From contig CAYVAS010000004.1 in assembly GCA_964449375.1 (NCBI GenBank), forward strand, positions 9,784 through 73,783: 64,000 nucleotides of DNA, read 5' to 3'. Origin of the DNA: JAFDWI01 sp964449375. Lineage in GTDB: Bacteria; Actinomycetota; Acidimicrobiia; Acidimicrobiales; Iamiaceae. A program made the translations under genes and the position numbers. Every line of letters begins with the position of its first letter. Position 1 is the first letter of the stretch. Below, in pieces: positions 25,154 to 32,484 of the stretch. The notes beneath the pieces were generated by a model, which saw only the letters and a list, made by a program, of their open reading frames with translations, made no database searches and was not told the origin of the DNA.

Positions 25154-26112
25154 CCACGGCCCGCACCGGCGGTCCGGTCACCGCGCAGATCCGTCTGCCC
25201 GACCAGTCCGCGGTGCGCCTCGAAGGCGTGACGGTCCGCCGCGGGACCCGACGGATCCTCGACGAACTCGACCTGGCTGTCGAACGCAACCTCTGCTTCG
25301 GGATCGCCGGGAACTCCTCCGAGGCCCTCGCGGCGATCGCGGATCTGATCGCCACGGCCCGCGCCCCGCACGCCGGCACGGTGCGGGTGCTGGGCTTCGA
25401 CGCCGCGACCGAAGCCGACGAGATCCGACGACGTCTCGGCTACCTGCCCCACCCCCACAACGTGCCTGCGCACCTGCGGGTCGCCGAATACCTGTCGCTG
25501 CAGGCCGCCGCGCTGGGCGTGCCCCGGGGCCAGTGGGACGCCACGATCGACACGTTGCTGACCCTGGTGGGCATCGCCGGACGTCAGGACGCGTTCACCG
25601 ACGAGCTGTCCGGTGGGGCGCGCCAGCTCCTGGGGGTCGCCGGGGCGCTGGTGAACGACCCGGGCATCGTGGTGCTGCACGAGCCCACCACGGGCCTGGA
25701 CCCCCGGGCCTCCAGTCGCCTGTGGAACATGCTGCACCGGCTGACCGACGTGTCCCGCACGATCGTGGTGTGCAGCCGACAGCTCTCGGAACTGTCCGCC
25801 GGGTGCACCCGGATCGCGGTGATCGACGACGGGAGGGTCGTCGACGAAGGCCCACCCACCGACGTGGTCGGTCGCCTGGGCGGTGCCCGTCGGATCCGCG
25901 CCCGGCTGGCCAACGGGGCGGTGCGGACCCACACCGTGCCCGACGCGGCCGCCCAGGCCGCGTTGCTCAAGAAGTTGGTCGAGGCCGATCTGGGCCTGAT
26001 CGAGTTCGCCGAGGTCGCCCCCGAACTCGACGACCTGCACCTGCAGCCCGGCACCGCGCGCCCCGACCAGGACGTGACCCGCTCGACCGGCCCAGGGCGG
26101 GGCGACCGGTGA
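25150..26112 (+). CDS. ABC transporter ATPase-like protein with degenerate nucleotide site
   Basis: A 320-residue ABC-domain protein. The signature LSGGARQ (153-159) and Walker B IVVLHEP with E178, then TTGLD, are intact. But the Walker A region is GIAGNSSE (51-58) with no lysine, the Q-loop Gln is His101 (LGYLPH), and the H-loop His is Arg210 (VVCSRQLSE). The site should not bind or hydrolyse ATP in the usual way. GTG 25150 overlaps the upstream stop. It partners with the next permease. Confidence 0.82.
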   Translation: MTTARTGGPVTAQIRLPDQSAVRLEGVTVRRGTRRILDELDLAVERNLCFGIAGNSSEALAAIADLIATARAPHAGTVRVLGFDAATEADEIRRRLGYLPHPHNVPAHLRVAEYLSLQAAALGVPRGQWDATIDTLLTLVGIAGRQDAFTDELSGGARQLLGVAGALVNDPGIVVLHEPTTGLDPRASSRLWNMLHRLTDVSRTIVVCSRQLSELSAGCTRIAVIDDGRVVDEGPPTDVVGRLGGARRIRARLANGAVRTHTVPDAAAQAALLKKLVEADLGLIEFAEVAPELDDLHLQPGTARPDQDVTRSTGPGRGDR

Positions 26113-26984
26113 CCACCGACAAGCACCCGGGCGCCGTGGTGGGCAATCCGGTCCGTCGCGACCTGCTGCTACGCGCCCTGCGTTCGAACGTCAACGCGTC
26201 GATCCTCGTCGGCTGGACGGCGCTGATCGCCGCGGTCGGGGCGATCGTCCTGGTCGACCGGGTCGGACTCTCCCAGGCGTTCGCCGCCTCCGAGGCCGAC
26301 CCCGAGGTCGTGGGCCGTGCCCTGGGTCAGTGGTGGGTGGTGTCCGTCACCGTGGCGATGGGCGTCTTCGCGCCGGTGAGCACGGTCGTGGCCTGCGCCG
26401 GTCCCGGCGAGCGCCGCCGTCTCGAGGGCTGGTCGGGGACCCTGGTGAGGCCGGGCCGGATCGTCACCGGAATCTGGGCCCAGCAGCTCGCGCTCGTCGC
26501 GCTGGCGCTGGTGCTTGCGCTCCCCGTGGCGGGCTTCGCGCTGGCCCTGGGCGGCACGACCCCGGCGCAGCTCGGCATCGGCCTCGCCGGCGCCGCGGTG
26601 GTCGGAGCGACCTCCAGCGCGCTCGCACTCGGCCTGGCGTGCCGGTCCTCACGGGTGCTCCGGCCCCTGACCGCCACTCTGGCCGTGATGCTCGCCGTCC
26701 ACGCGGTGCCCGTGGCGATCCACCAGTCCACCGGCGACACGGTCCCCGACCCGGTCCTCGCGGTCGTACCCGTCGTCGCGGTCGCCGACGCCGCCGCTCC
26801 CCACGGTCCCGACGCGCCCGGGGCGACCGCGGCGGAGGCCCCGCTGGAGCGTCTGCGCGGGCACGTGCGACCGAGCACCTCGTCGTTGTCCCCCTGGGCG
26901 TGGGCCGCGCTTGGCGCCGGCGGGGTGACGCTGGTGTTCCTGGGCGTCGCCCGGATCCGACTCGCCCGTCCGCCCCGTCGCTGA
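26109..26984 (+). CDS. ABC-2-type permease subunit
   Basis: A 291-residue membrane protein with about six hydrophobic helices, including SILVGWTALIAAVGAIVLV and LALVALALVLALPVAGFALA. The N-terminus is cytoplasmic (RRDLLLRALRSNVNAS) and a soluble loop, GPGERRRLEGWSGTLVRPGR, follows the second helix, which fits CcmB/ABC-2 permeases that contact an ATPase. The start is GTG 26109, overlapping the degenerate ATPase stop. The transported substrate is unknown. Confidence 0.75.
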   Translation: MTTDKHPGAVVGNPVRRDLLLRALRSNVNASILVGWTALIAAVGAIVLVDRVGLSQAFAASEADPEVVGRALGQWWVVSVTVAMGVFAPVSTVVACAGPGERRRLEGWSGTLVRPGRIVTGIWAQQLALVALALVLALPVAGFALALGGTTPAQLGIGLAGAAVVGATSSALALGLACRSSRVLRPLTATLAVMLAVHAVPVAIHQSTGDTVPDPVLAVVPVVAVADAAAPHGPDAPGATAAEAPLERLRGHVRPSTSSLSPWAWAALGAGGVTLVFLGVARIRLARPPRR

Positions 26985-27004
26985 CCTGGGTGGCGGAGCA
27001 ACCG

Positions 27005-27442
27005 CTAGCGGCCCGTGTGACCGAACCCGCCCGTGCCCCGTTCGGTCTCGTCCAGGCCCGTGACCTCCACGAAGGAGCACCAGGCGACCTGCTGGATCAC
27101 CAGCTGGGCGATCCGGTCCCCCCGGCGCACGCGGTACTCGGTGGACGGATCGGTGTTGATGAGCAGGACCCGGATCTCGTCGCGGTAGCCCGAGTCGATG
27201 AGCCCGGGGGTGTTCAGACAGGTGACGCCGTGCCGGGCCGCCAAGCCGCTGCGAGGTTGGACGAAGCCCGCCCATCCTTCGGGGATCGCCACCGCAATCC
27301 CCGTGCCCACCGTGCCCCGGCCCCCACCTGGCGCCAGCACCAGATCCTCGGTGGCGTGCAGGTCGGCGCCGGCGTCGCCGGGCCGGGCGTAGGAGGGAAC
27401 GGCGATGGTGGGGTCGACACGGAGAACGGGAACCTCGAGCAC
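27005..27442 (-). CDS. dut: dUTP diphosphatase
   Basis: Hydrolyses dUTP to dUMP and keeps uracil out of DNA; a trimer, 145 residues, typical length. All five motifs are present: PGDAGADL (21-28), PRSGLA (63-68), GLIDSGYRDE (80-89), RGDRIAQLV (107-115) and ERGTGGFGHTG (134-144). GTG 27442 is chosen because it sits 7 bases after a TAGCCT -10 box and yields the usual N-terminus. The gene follows the sigma factor and its promoter overlaps the sigma stop codon. Confidence 0.96.
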   Translation of the reverse strand: MLEVPVLRVDPTIAVPSYARPGDAGADLHATEDLVLAPGGGRGTVGTGIAVAIPEGWAGFVQPRSGLAARHGVTCLNTPGLIDSGYRDEIRVLLINTDPSTEYRVRRGDRIAQLVIQQVAWCSFVEVTGLDETERGTGGFGHTGR

Positions 27443-27449
27443 CGCCAGG

Positions 27450-27455
27450 AGGCTA
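27450..27455 (-). promoter_or_regulatory. -10 element of dut, overlapping the sigma-factor stop codon
   Basis: TAGCCT on the minus strand, 7 bases before GTG 27442. Its first three bases are the TAG stop of the upstream sigma-factor gene. Confidence 0.5.
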
Positions 27456-28205
27456 CCGGTCGACCTCGAGCCGCTCACGGAGTCGGGCCAGGCTGCGGCG
27501 CAGCAGCCGCGACACGTGCATCTGGGACACCCCGAGGCGGGCCGCGATCGCATCCTGGCTGAGGCCCTGGACGTAGTAGAGCTGCACGATCAGACGACAC
27601 CGCGGTTCCAGCTCCGCGAGCAGCCCCTCGACCTCGAGACGATCATCGACCCGCCCGAACATCGGATCGACCTCCGACAGCGCCGCCTGGCCCGGTCGGT
27701 GCGCCTCGGAGTCGTCCAGGCGGCGGGTCCGGTGGCCGACACCAGCCTCGATGGCCTCGACGATCTCCTCCTCTGCGGCTCCCACGGCCCGGGCCAGCTC
27801 CGGGATCGTGGGGCTGCGCCCGAGCCGGGACGACAGCCGCTCCACGGCCGCGTTCACCGCCCGGTGCCGTTCCTGGACCGACCGGGGTACCCGAAGTTCC
27901 CAGGTCCGGTCCCGGAAATGGTGCTTGATCTCGCCCACGATGGTGGGCGCCGCAAAGGCCTCGAAGGGGACCCCGCGAGCCGGGTCGAAGCGGTCGACCG
28001 CCTGGATGAGGCCGATGGAGGCGACCTGGTAGAGGTCCTCGAAGGGCACGCCCCGACGGGCGAAGCGCCGGGCGATCCGTCGGGCGAGGGGCAGATGGCG
28101 TCGCACCAGCCGGTCGCGCAGGTCCGGGCTGCGGCTGCGCCGGAAATCCACGAAGCGGGCCCGCCGTTCGTGTCGCCTCCCCGTGGAGACAAGCTGTGTG
28201 TGCAT
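27453..28205 (-). CDS. Stress-type sigma-70 factor, SigF/SigB family
   Basis: A 250-residue alternative sigma factor (no region 1, all of regions 2-4). Region 2 reads RHLPLARRIARRFARRGV, EDLYQVASIGLIQAVDRFD, FEAFAAPTIVGEIKHHFRD, the SigB/SigF pattern; region 4 has LSQDAIAARLGVSQMHVSRLL. ATG 28205 is preceded by GGGAAG; GTG 28211 is an alternative. Directly upstream lies a small RsbW-like gene, the usual anti-sigma partner, pointing to a partner-switch control. The target promoters are unknown. Confidence 0.9.
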   Translation of the reverse strand: MHTQLVSTGRRHERRARFVDFRRSRSPDLRDRLVRRHLPLARRIARRFARRGVPFEDLYQVASIGLIQAVDRFDPARGVPFEAFAAPTIVGEIKHHFRDRTWELRVPRSVQERHRAVNAAVERLSSRLGRSPTIPELARAVGAAEEEIVEAIEAGVGHRTRRLDDSEAHRPGQAALSEVDPMFGRVDDRLEVEGLLAELEPRCRLIVQLYYVQGLSQDAIAARLGVSQMHVSRLLRRSLARLRERLEVDR

Positions 28206-28241
28206 GTCCACTTCCCTTCCTCGCAGATGGCAGGCGACTCG

Positions 28242-28673
28242 TCAGTCCACGGCCGCCCCGGTGGATGCTTCCTCTCCGAACCGCACCGTCACCGTGACCG
28301 GTGCATCCTCCCGAATCGCGTACGACGTCGTCGTCGCCGCGAAGATCCGGTCCGACTCGTCACGGTCGACGGGGTCGTGGCCCGCCTCGGCGCCGGGAGT
28401 GGCCGACTCGGTGTCGCCGGCGAATCCCAACGCCAGGGTGAGCGACCTGGCCCCGACGGTGAACCGGGCCGCCAGGCGCCCCATGTCCGCGCCGCGGGCG
28501 GCATCCGAGGCGCCGAGCAGCAGCCGGAGCGCCTCGCTCACGGCGATCTGGACGTCGATGATCCGGTCGTGGTCGAACTCGCACTGCGCGGCCAGTTGCA
28601 CCGCTGCCAGTCGGACCGTGGGGCCCGCCTGGGTCGTGGCCGGGACCTGCATCAGGATGTGATCGGCCCTCAT
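28242..28673 (-). CDS. RsbW/anti-sigma-like protein with degenerate ATP site
   Basis: A 143-residue HATPase_c-like protein, positioned as the anti-sigma partner of the downstream SigF-type factor. The helix IIDVQIAVSEALRLLLGASDAA matches the N-box helix of RsbW, whose conserved Asn four residues after Glu is replaced by Leu51; the DxGxG loop is not visible either. It may bind the sigma factor without ATP or act in another way. ATG 28673 is used; GTG 28742 would add 23 residues. Confidence 0.6.
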   Translation of the reverse strand: MRADHILMQVPATTQAGPTVRLAAVQLAAQCEFDHDRIIDVQIAVSEALRLLLGASDAARGADMGRLAARFTVGARSLTLALGFAGDTESATPGAEAGHDPVDRDESDRIFAATTTSYAIREDAPVTVTVRFGEEASTGAAVD

Positions 28674-28745
28674 GTGCGCCTTGTGACCCCGAATCGACCG
28701 GATGAAGCGGGAGAGAAAACCTCTCGCTCCGTATTTGACCACTCC

Positions 28746-28784
28746 GATCCGAAAGAATCAAGGGGTGCGATGGATTTTCGGATC
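28746..28784 (-). terminator. Possible hairpin at the end of the TetR operon
   Basis: GATCCGAAA (28746-28754) and TTTCGGATC (28776-28784) are complementary arms enclosing the TetR stop codon. No clear T-run follows on the minus strand, so the terminator reading is tentative. Between this and the anti-sigma ATG at 28673 I see no gene. Confidence 0.3.
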
Positions 28785-29462
28785 CTCGGGTCGATCCGCG
28801 GCTCCGGGCCGCCACGCGGCCGGGTCGGTGATCTGCGCGGCGACGCTTTCGAGCCCGCCCCACAGCAGCCGGGTCAGGTCGTCGACGAGCTCGTCGCGGG
28901 GTGCCGCGGGCCGGGCCACCCAGTCGTCGCCGGCCAGGTGCACCATGCCGACGATCCCATAGGACCACGGCCGGGCCGGCGCGGTGTCCAGTCCCGCCGC
29001 CCGGAACGCCTCCACCAGCGTGCGGGCGATCACCGCCGCCAGCCGGTCGACCAGACTCGACAGCGCCGCGCCCCGCGGCGGGATGCGCGAGGTCAAGAAG
29101 CGGTACAGGCTCGGGTCCTCCTCGATCGTCTCCACGTACGCGCCGATCGAACGTCGCAGCATCTCCATCGGGTCGGACTCGTGCTCCAGGATCTCGGCGA
29201 GCTGCTCGGCCAACTCGCCGACGAAGCGTTCGGCGAGGGCCTCCACGAGGCCTTCGCGGTCGCCGAAGTGCCGGTAGAGGATCGGCTTGGACACGCCCGC
29301 GGCCTGGGCGATGGCCTCCATCGAAGCGCCCGGCCCCTCGTCACTGATCACCGCGATCGCCGCGTCCAGAAAGCTCTCGCGGCGCGCCGCGCGTTCCCGG
29401 GCTCGGTCGATCGGGGTCCGCTCCGAGGACCGTCCCCCGCCCCGGCGCGCTCGGGCGTTCAT
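28758..29462 (-). CDS. TetR-family regulator of the lipid operon
   Basis: A 234-residue TetR repressor. The helix-turn-helix lies at about residues 25-75 (AIAVISDEGPGASMEAIAQAA, GVSKPILYRHFGDREGLVEAL). It is the last gene of a tight operon with enoyl-CoA hydratase, an SDR and an RNA methyltransferase; its ATG overlaps the methyltransferase stop. Regulation of acyl-CoA metabolism through the palindrome at 31884-31898 is an inference from position. The ligand is unknown. Confidence 0.88.
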   Translation of the reverse strand: MNARARRGGGRSSERTPIDRARERAARRESFLDAAIAVISDEGPGASMEAIAQAAGVSKPILYRHFGDREGLVEALAERFVGELAEQLAEILEHESDPMEMLRRSIGAYVETIEEDPSLYRFLTSRIPPRGAALSSLVDRLAAVIARTLVEAFRAAGLDTAPARPWSYGIVGMVHLAGDDWVARPAAPRDELVDDLTRLLWGGLESVAAQITDPAAWRPGAADRPEDPKIHRTP

Positions 29463-30154
29463 CGGTCCCCCCGGCTCGGACTGGTCACCGGGTCGGCGTG
29501 ACGCAGCGCCCAGGCGTACATGGCGATCCCCGAGGCCACCCCCGCGTTCAGCGAGCGGGTCGACCCGTACATGGTGATCGAGCACACCTTGGAGGCGACC
29601 CGACGCGCCGCCGCGGAGAGCCCGGGGCCCTCCTGGCCGAACACCAGCGCGCAGGCCGCGGGCAGGGCCACGCCCTCCAGGGGGACCGACCCGGGCAGGT
29701 TGTCGATGCCGATCACCTCGAGCGCGGCCTCATTTGCCCAGGCTGCGAAGTCCTCGGCGTCGGCGTGGTGGTGCACGTGCAGGTAGCGGTCGGTGACCAT
29801 CGCGCCGCGGCGGTTCCAGCGACGCCGCCCGATGATGTGCACCCCGGCGGCGTTGAAGGCGTTGGCGTTGCGGACCACGGTGCCGATGTTGAGGTCGCTG
29901 GTCCAGTTCTCGATCGCGACGTGGAAGGGGTGCCGGCGGGCGTCCAGGTCGGCGACGATCGCGTCGAGACGCCAGTACCGGTAGGCATCGACGACGTTGC
30001 GGCGGTCACCGGCGGCCAGCAGGTCCGGGTCGAGGTGGTCACCGGTGGGCCACGGTCGGGGGTGCGGTCCCACGCCGACCTGGTCGAGCCGATCCGGGCC
30101 GGGACGGTCCGACGGTCGCGGGGCGGTGCGCTCGGCCGGGGGCTGGCCGCTCAC
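29459..30154 (-). CDS. SpoU/TrmH-family RNA 2'-O-methyltransferase
   Basis: A 231-residue SPOUT methyltransferase. The three family motifs are present: NIGTVVRNANAF (motif 1), LVFGQEGPGLS (motif 2) and SLNAGVASGIAMY (motif 3), forming the trefoil-knot SAM site. A loose N-terminal tail covers about 75 residues. The RNA target (tRNA or rRNA) cannot be assigned. GTG 30154 overlaps the SDR stop and its own stop overlaps the TetR start, so it is part of the lipid-gene operon. Confidence 0.87.
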   Translation of the reverse strand: MSGQPPAERTAPRPSDRPGPDRLDQVGVGPHPRPWPTGDHLDPDLLAAGDRRNVVDAYRYWRLDAIVADLDARRHPFHVAIENWTSDLNIGTVVRNANAFNAAGVHIIGRRRWNRRGAMVTDRYLHVHHHADAEDFAAWANEAALEVIGIDNLPGSVPLEGVALPAACALVFGQEGPGLSAAARRVASKVCSITMYGSTRSLNAGVASGIAMYAWALRHADPVTSPSRGDR

Positions 30155-31044
30155 GGTGCGGCCGCCGCGTCGAAGGGGCCGAGCCCGAGCTGGGTGCGGA
30201 CCGGAACGACCGGGGGCTGCACCACGCTGCGGCGCTGCCAGTTGGCGCCGTCCACCACCAGGGTGTTGCCGGAGATGAACCGGGCCCACGGTGAGGCCAG
30301 GAACGTGGCCGCCCACCCCAGCTCCCGGCGGGCCCCCTGACGCATCGCCGGTTGCCGGTCGTCGGTGCCCGGGGCACGCTCGAGGTTCCGGCTGATGGAT
30401 CCGGGCAGGTCGTCGTGGGGGAACAGGCCGGGCACCAGGCCGTTGACCTGGATCCCGTGGGGACCCCATTCGACCGCGAGGGTCTCGGTGAGGTTCTTCA
30501 CCCCGGCCTTGGCTGCTGCGGAGTGCGCGAAGCCCGGCCCGCCGGTCCAGGCGTAGGACGCGCCGACGTTGACGATCGACCCGGGGGTGCCCCGGGCCAG
30601 GTGCCGGCGGGCGAAGGCGCGGCTGCACAGGTAGGTGCCGGTCAGGGTGATGTCGACCACGGTCCGCCAGGCGTTGGGGCTCATCTCCTCGGCGGGGACC
30701 GGAAAGTTCGCCGCCGCGTTGTTGATCAGCACCGCGGGCAGATCAAAGGCGTCGGTCGCGGCGTCGAAGGCGGCGTCGACGGCGTCGGCGTCGCGGATGT
30801 CACAGACCACGGCGATGCCCGACACGCCGAGCTCGTCGAAGGTCGCCCGGGCGGCGGCCAGATGCTCCTCGGAACGACTGGCCACCACCAGGTTGGCGCC
30901 GAGGCGACCGAACTCGGTGGCGATGGCCCGGCCCAGCCCGGTGCCCCCGCCAGTGACCAGCACGGTGGTACCGGCGAAGGTGTCCGGAGCCAGGGCGGTG
31001 GAGCCCTCGGGAGGTGGCGGCGGCAGACCGATCGGTTCGGGCAC
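30151..31044 (-). CDS. Short-chain dehydrogenase, 2,4-dienoyl-CoA reductase-like
   Basis: A 297-residue NADP-type SDR. The Rossmann motif TGGGTGLG (31-38), INNAA (107-111) and K179 in HSAAAKAGV are present. The usual YxxxK Tyr is replaced by His, but Y164 in GASYAWTGG aligns with the shifted Tyr of mitochondrial-type 2,4-dienoyl-CoA reductases. Together with the adjacent enoyl-CoA hydratase it would process unsaturated fatty acids. GTG 31044 lies 3 bases after the upstream stop. Confidence 0.83.
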   Translation of the reverse strand: MPEPIGLPPPPPEGSTALAPDTFAGTTVLVTGGGTGLGRAIATEFGRLGANLVVASRSEEHLAAARATFDELGVSGIAVVCDIRDADAVDAAFDAATDAFDLPAVLINNAAANFPVPAEEMSPNAWRTVVDITLTGTYLCSRAFARRHLARGTPGSIVNVGASYAWTGGPGFAHSAAAKAGVKNLTETLAVEWGPHGIQVNGLVPGLFPHDDLPGSISRNLERAPGTDDRQPAMRQGARRELGWAATFLASPWARFISGNTLVVDGANWQRRSVVQPPVVPVRTQLGLGPFDAAAAP

Positions 31045-31047
31045 AGG

Positions 31048-31848
31048 TCAGCTCCCGGTGTAGTGGGCGGGGCGACCTTCGGACCGGGCGGCCCGGAACT
31101 CGGCGAAGTCGTCGCTGCGGTTGAGGAACGTCTGGTAGATCATCTCGTCGTCCATCGAGGCCCGCACCGCGGGGCGGAGCTGACGGGCGAGGACCTTGCG
31201 GGCCAGCTTCACCGCCACCGCGGGAGCCTCGGCGATCTGGGCCGCCATGTCCTGGACGGTGGCGTCGAGGTCCGCTTCGGGCACGACCCGTGACACGATG
31301 CCGTGGGCGAGCGCCTCGTCGGCCTCCATGACCCGACCGGTGAGAACCAGGTCCGAGACGACACCGTGGCCGCACATCTGGGCGAGCACGGCGACCCCGC
31401 CGGTGTCGGGGATCACGCCGTGGGACAGCTCGGGCAGCCGGAACCGGGTGCCTTCGGCGGCGACCCGGATGTCGGCCAGCAGTGCCCGTTGGAACGACCC
31501 GCCCATCGTCCAGCCCTTGCAGGCCACGATGACCGGAGCGTCGAGCGCCCAGAGTCGTTGGATCCCTCGGTGGCCGCGCCGCATCAGTTCGTGATGGGAG
31601 CCCTCGTGGGTGCCGATCGCGGCGGTGTCCCGCCCCGAGGAGAAGGAGCGGCCCTCGCCCCGCCAGATCACCGCCCGGATCTCGGGGCGGTCCGCCAGGT
31701 CGGCGAGGATCGCGAAGAGCGCCGCGTCCATGGCGTCGTCGAAGGCGTTGTGGCGGGCGTCGTGGTCGTTGGTGATCGTGGCGACCGGGCCGTCGATCCG
31801 ACAGTGGATCCGGTCGGTCGCGGCGCTGGCGTCCCTGGTCGTCGACAT
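31048..31848 (-). CDS. Enoyl-CoA hydratase/isomerase family protein
   Basis: A 266-residue crotonase-fold protein. It shows FSSGRDTAAI (oxyanion turn), CKGWTMGGSFQRALLADIRVA, and FRLPELSHGVIPDTGG, where one catalytic acidic position is visible as E of LPELSHG. It heads the operon with the SDR, methyltransferase and TetR. ATG 31848 faces the palindrome at 31884, and the SCP2 gene is divergent. The exact substrate is unknown. Confidence 0.88.
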   Translation of the reverse strand: MSTTRDASAATDRIHCRIDGPVATITNDHDARHNAFDDAMDAALFAILADLADRPEIRAVIWRGEGRSFSSGRDTAAIGTHEGSHHELMRRGHRGIQRLWALDAPVIVACKGWTMGGSFQRALLADIRVAAEGTRFRLPELSHGVIPDTGGVAVLAQMCGHGVVSDLVLTGRVMEADEALAHGIVSRVVPEADLDATVQDMAAQIAEAPAVAVKLARKVLARQLRPAVRASMDDEMIYQTFLNRSDDFAEFRAARSEGRPAHYTGS

Positions 31849-31883
31849 GGCCTCACGGTACGCGCTCCACCGACCTCGCCGGT

Positions 31884-31898
31884 GTTACCATCGGTAAC
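31884..31898. promoter_or_regulatory. Palindrome between enoyl-CoA hydratase and SCP2 genes, candidate operator
   Basis: GTTACC-ATC-GGTAAC is a perfect 6-bp-arm inverted repeat with a 3-base centre. It stands 35 bases from the hydratase start and 47 from the SCP2 start, in their shared promoter region. A TetR gene closes the hydratase operon, so that protein is the natural candidate to bind it (inference). Confidence 0.45.
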
Positions 31899-31945
31899 TC
31901 CATTGGAAGATCGCCCGCGGGCGAGCGAGAGAGGATGCGTCGATC

Positions 31946-32353
31946 ATGCCTGCTTTCCTGAGTGACGAATGGATCACCGCTGCGAAGAAGATCCAGGAGG
32001 AGTCCACCGACCTGGGCGAGCCGGCCGTCGTGGTCCGCATGAACCTCGACGTGATCGGCGTGCCCGAGGGCATTGCCGACGGCGAGGTTCCCGCCCATCT
32101 GGACACCAGCGGCGGCAGACTCGACCTCGACGTGGGCCACATGGACGACCCGGAACTCGCCATCAAGATCGACTACCACACCGCCAAGGCGATCCTGGTC
32201 GACGGAGACTCCCAGGCCGGGGTCAACGCCTTCATGGCGGGCAAGGTCAAGTTGCTCTCCGGTGACCTCGCCAAGCTGATGGCCGTGTCCCAGGGGATCG
32301 AGAAGATCGTGTCGCCCGCCGTCGCCCAACGGCTCAAGGACATCACCGTCTGA
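31946..32353 (+). CDS. SCP2 sterol-transfer family protein
   Basis: A 135-residue soluble SCP2-like protein that would carry acyl-CoA or other lipids. The C-terminal DYHTAKAILVDGDSQAGVNAF followed by MAGKVKLLSGDLAKLMAV is the family signature. AGAGAGG lies before the ATG. It is divergent from the enoyl-CoA hydratase operon, supporting a lipid-metabolism role. Confidence 0.88.
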   Translation: MPAFLSDEWITAAKKIQEESTDLGEPAVVVRMNLDVIGVPEGIADGEVPAHLDTSGGRLDLDVGHMDDPELAIKIDYHTAKAILVDGDSQAGVNAFMAGKVKLLSGDLAKLMAVSQGIEKIVSPAVAQRLKDITV

Positions 32354-32438
32354 GCCGCCCCCGCCCGCGGCAACCCCTCGGGCGGTTCGCCTCGACGCCG
32401 TCTCCGCCCCGCGAAAGGCGGCTTGCGCTACCTCTCCC

Positions 32439-32462
32439 GGTGAGGGAATCGAATCCCTCACC
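32439..32462 (+). other. Stem-loop just upstream of the heme-locus lipoprotein start
   Basis: GGTGAGGGA (32439-32447) and TCCCTCACC (32454-32462) form a perfect 9-bp stem with a 6-base loop, 22 bases before ATG 32485. It precedes the ribosome site. It could stabilise the mRNA or act as an operator. Confidence 0.4.
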
Positions 32463-32484
32463 CCGATGGAAAGGAAGCGCACGC

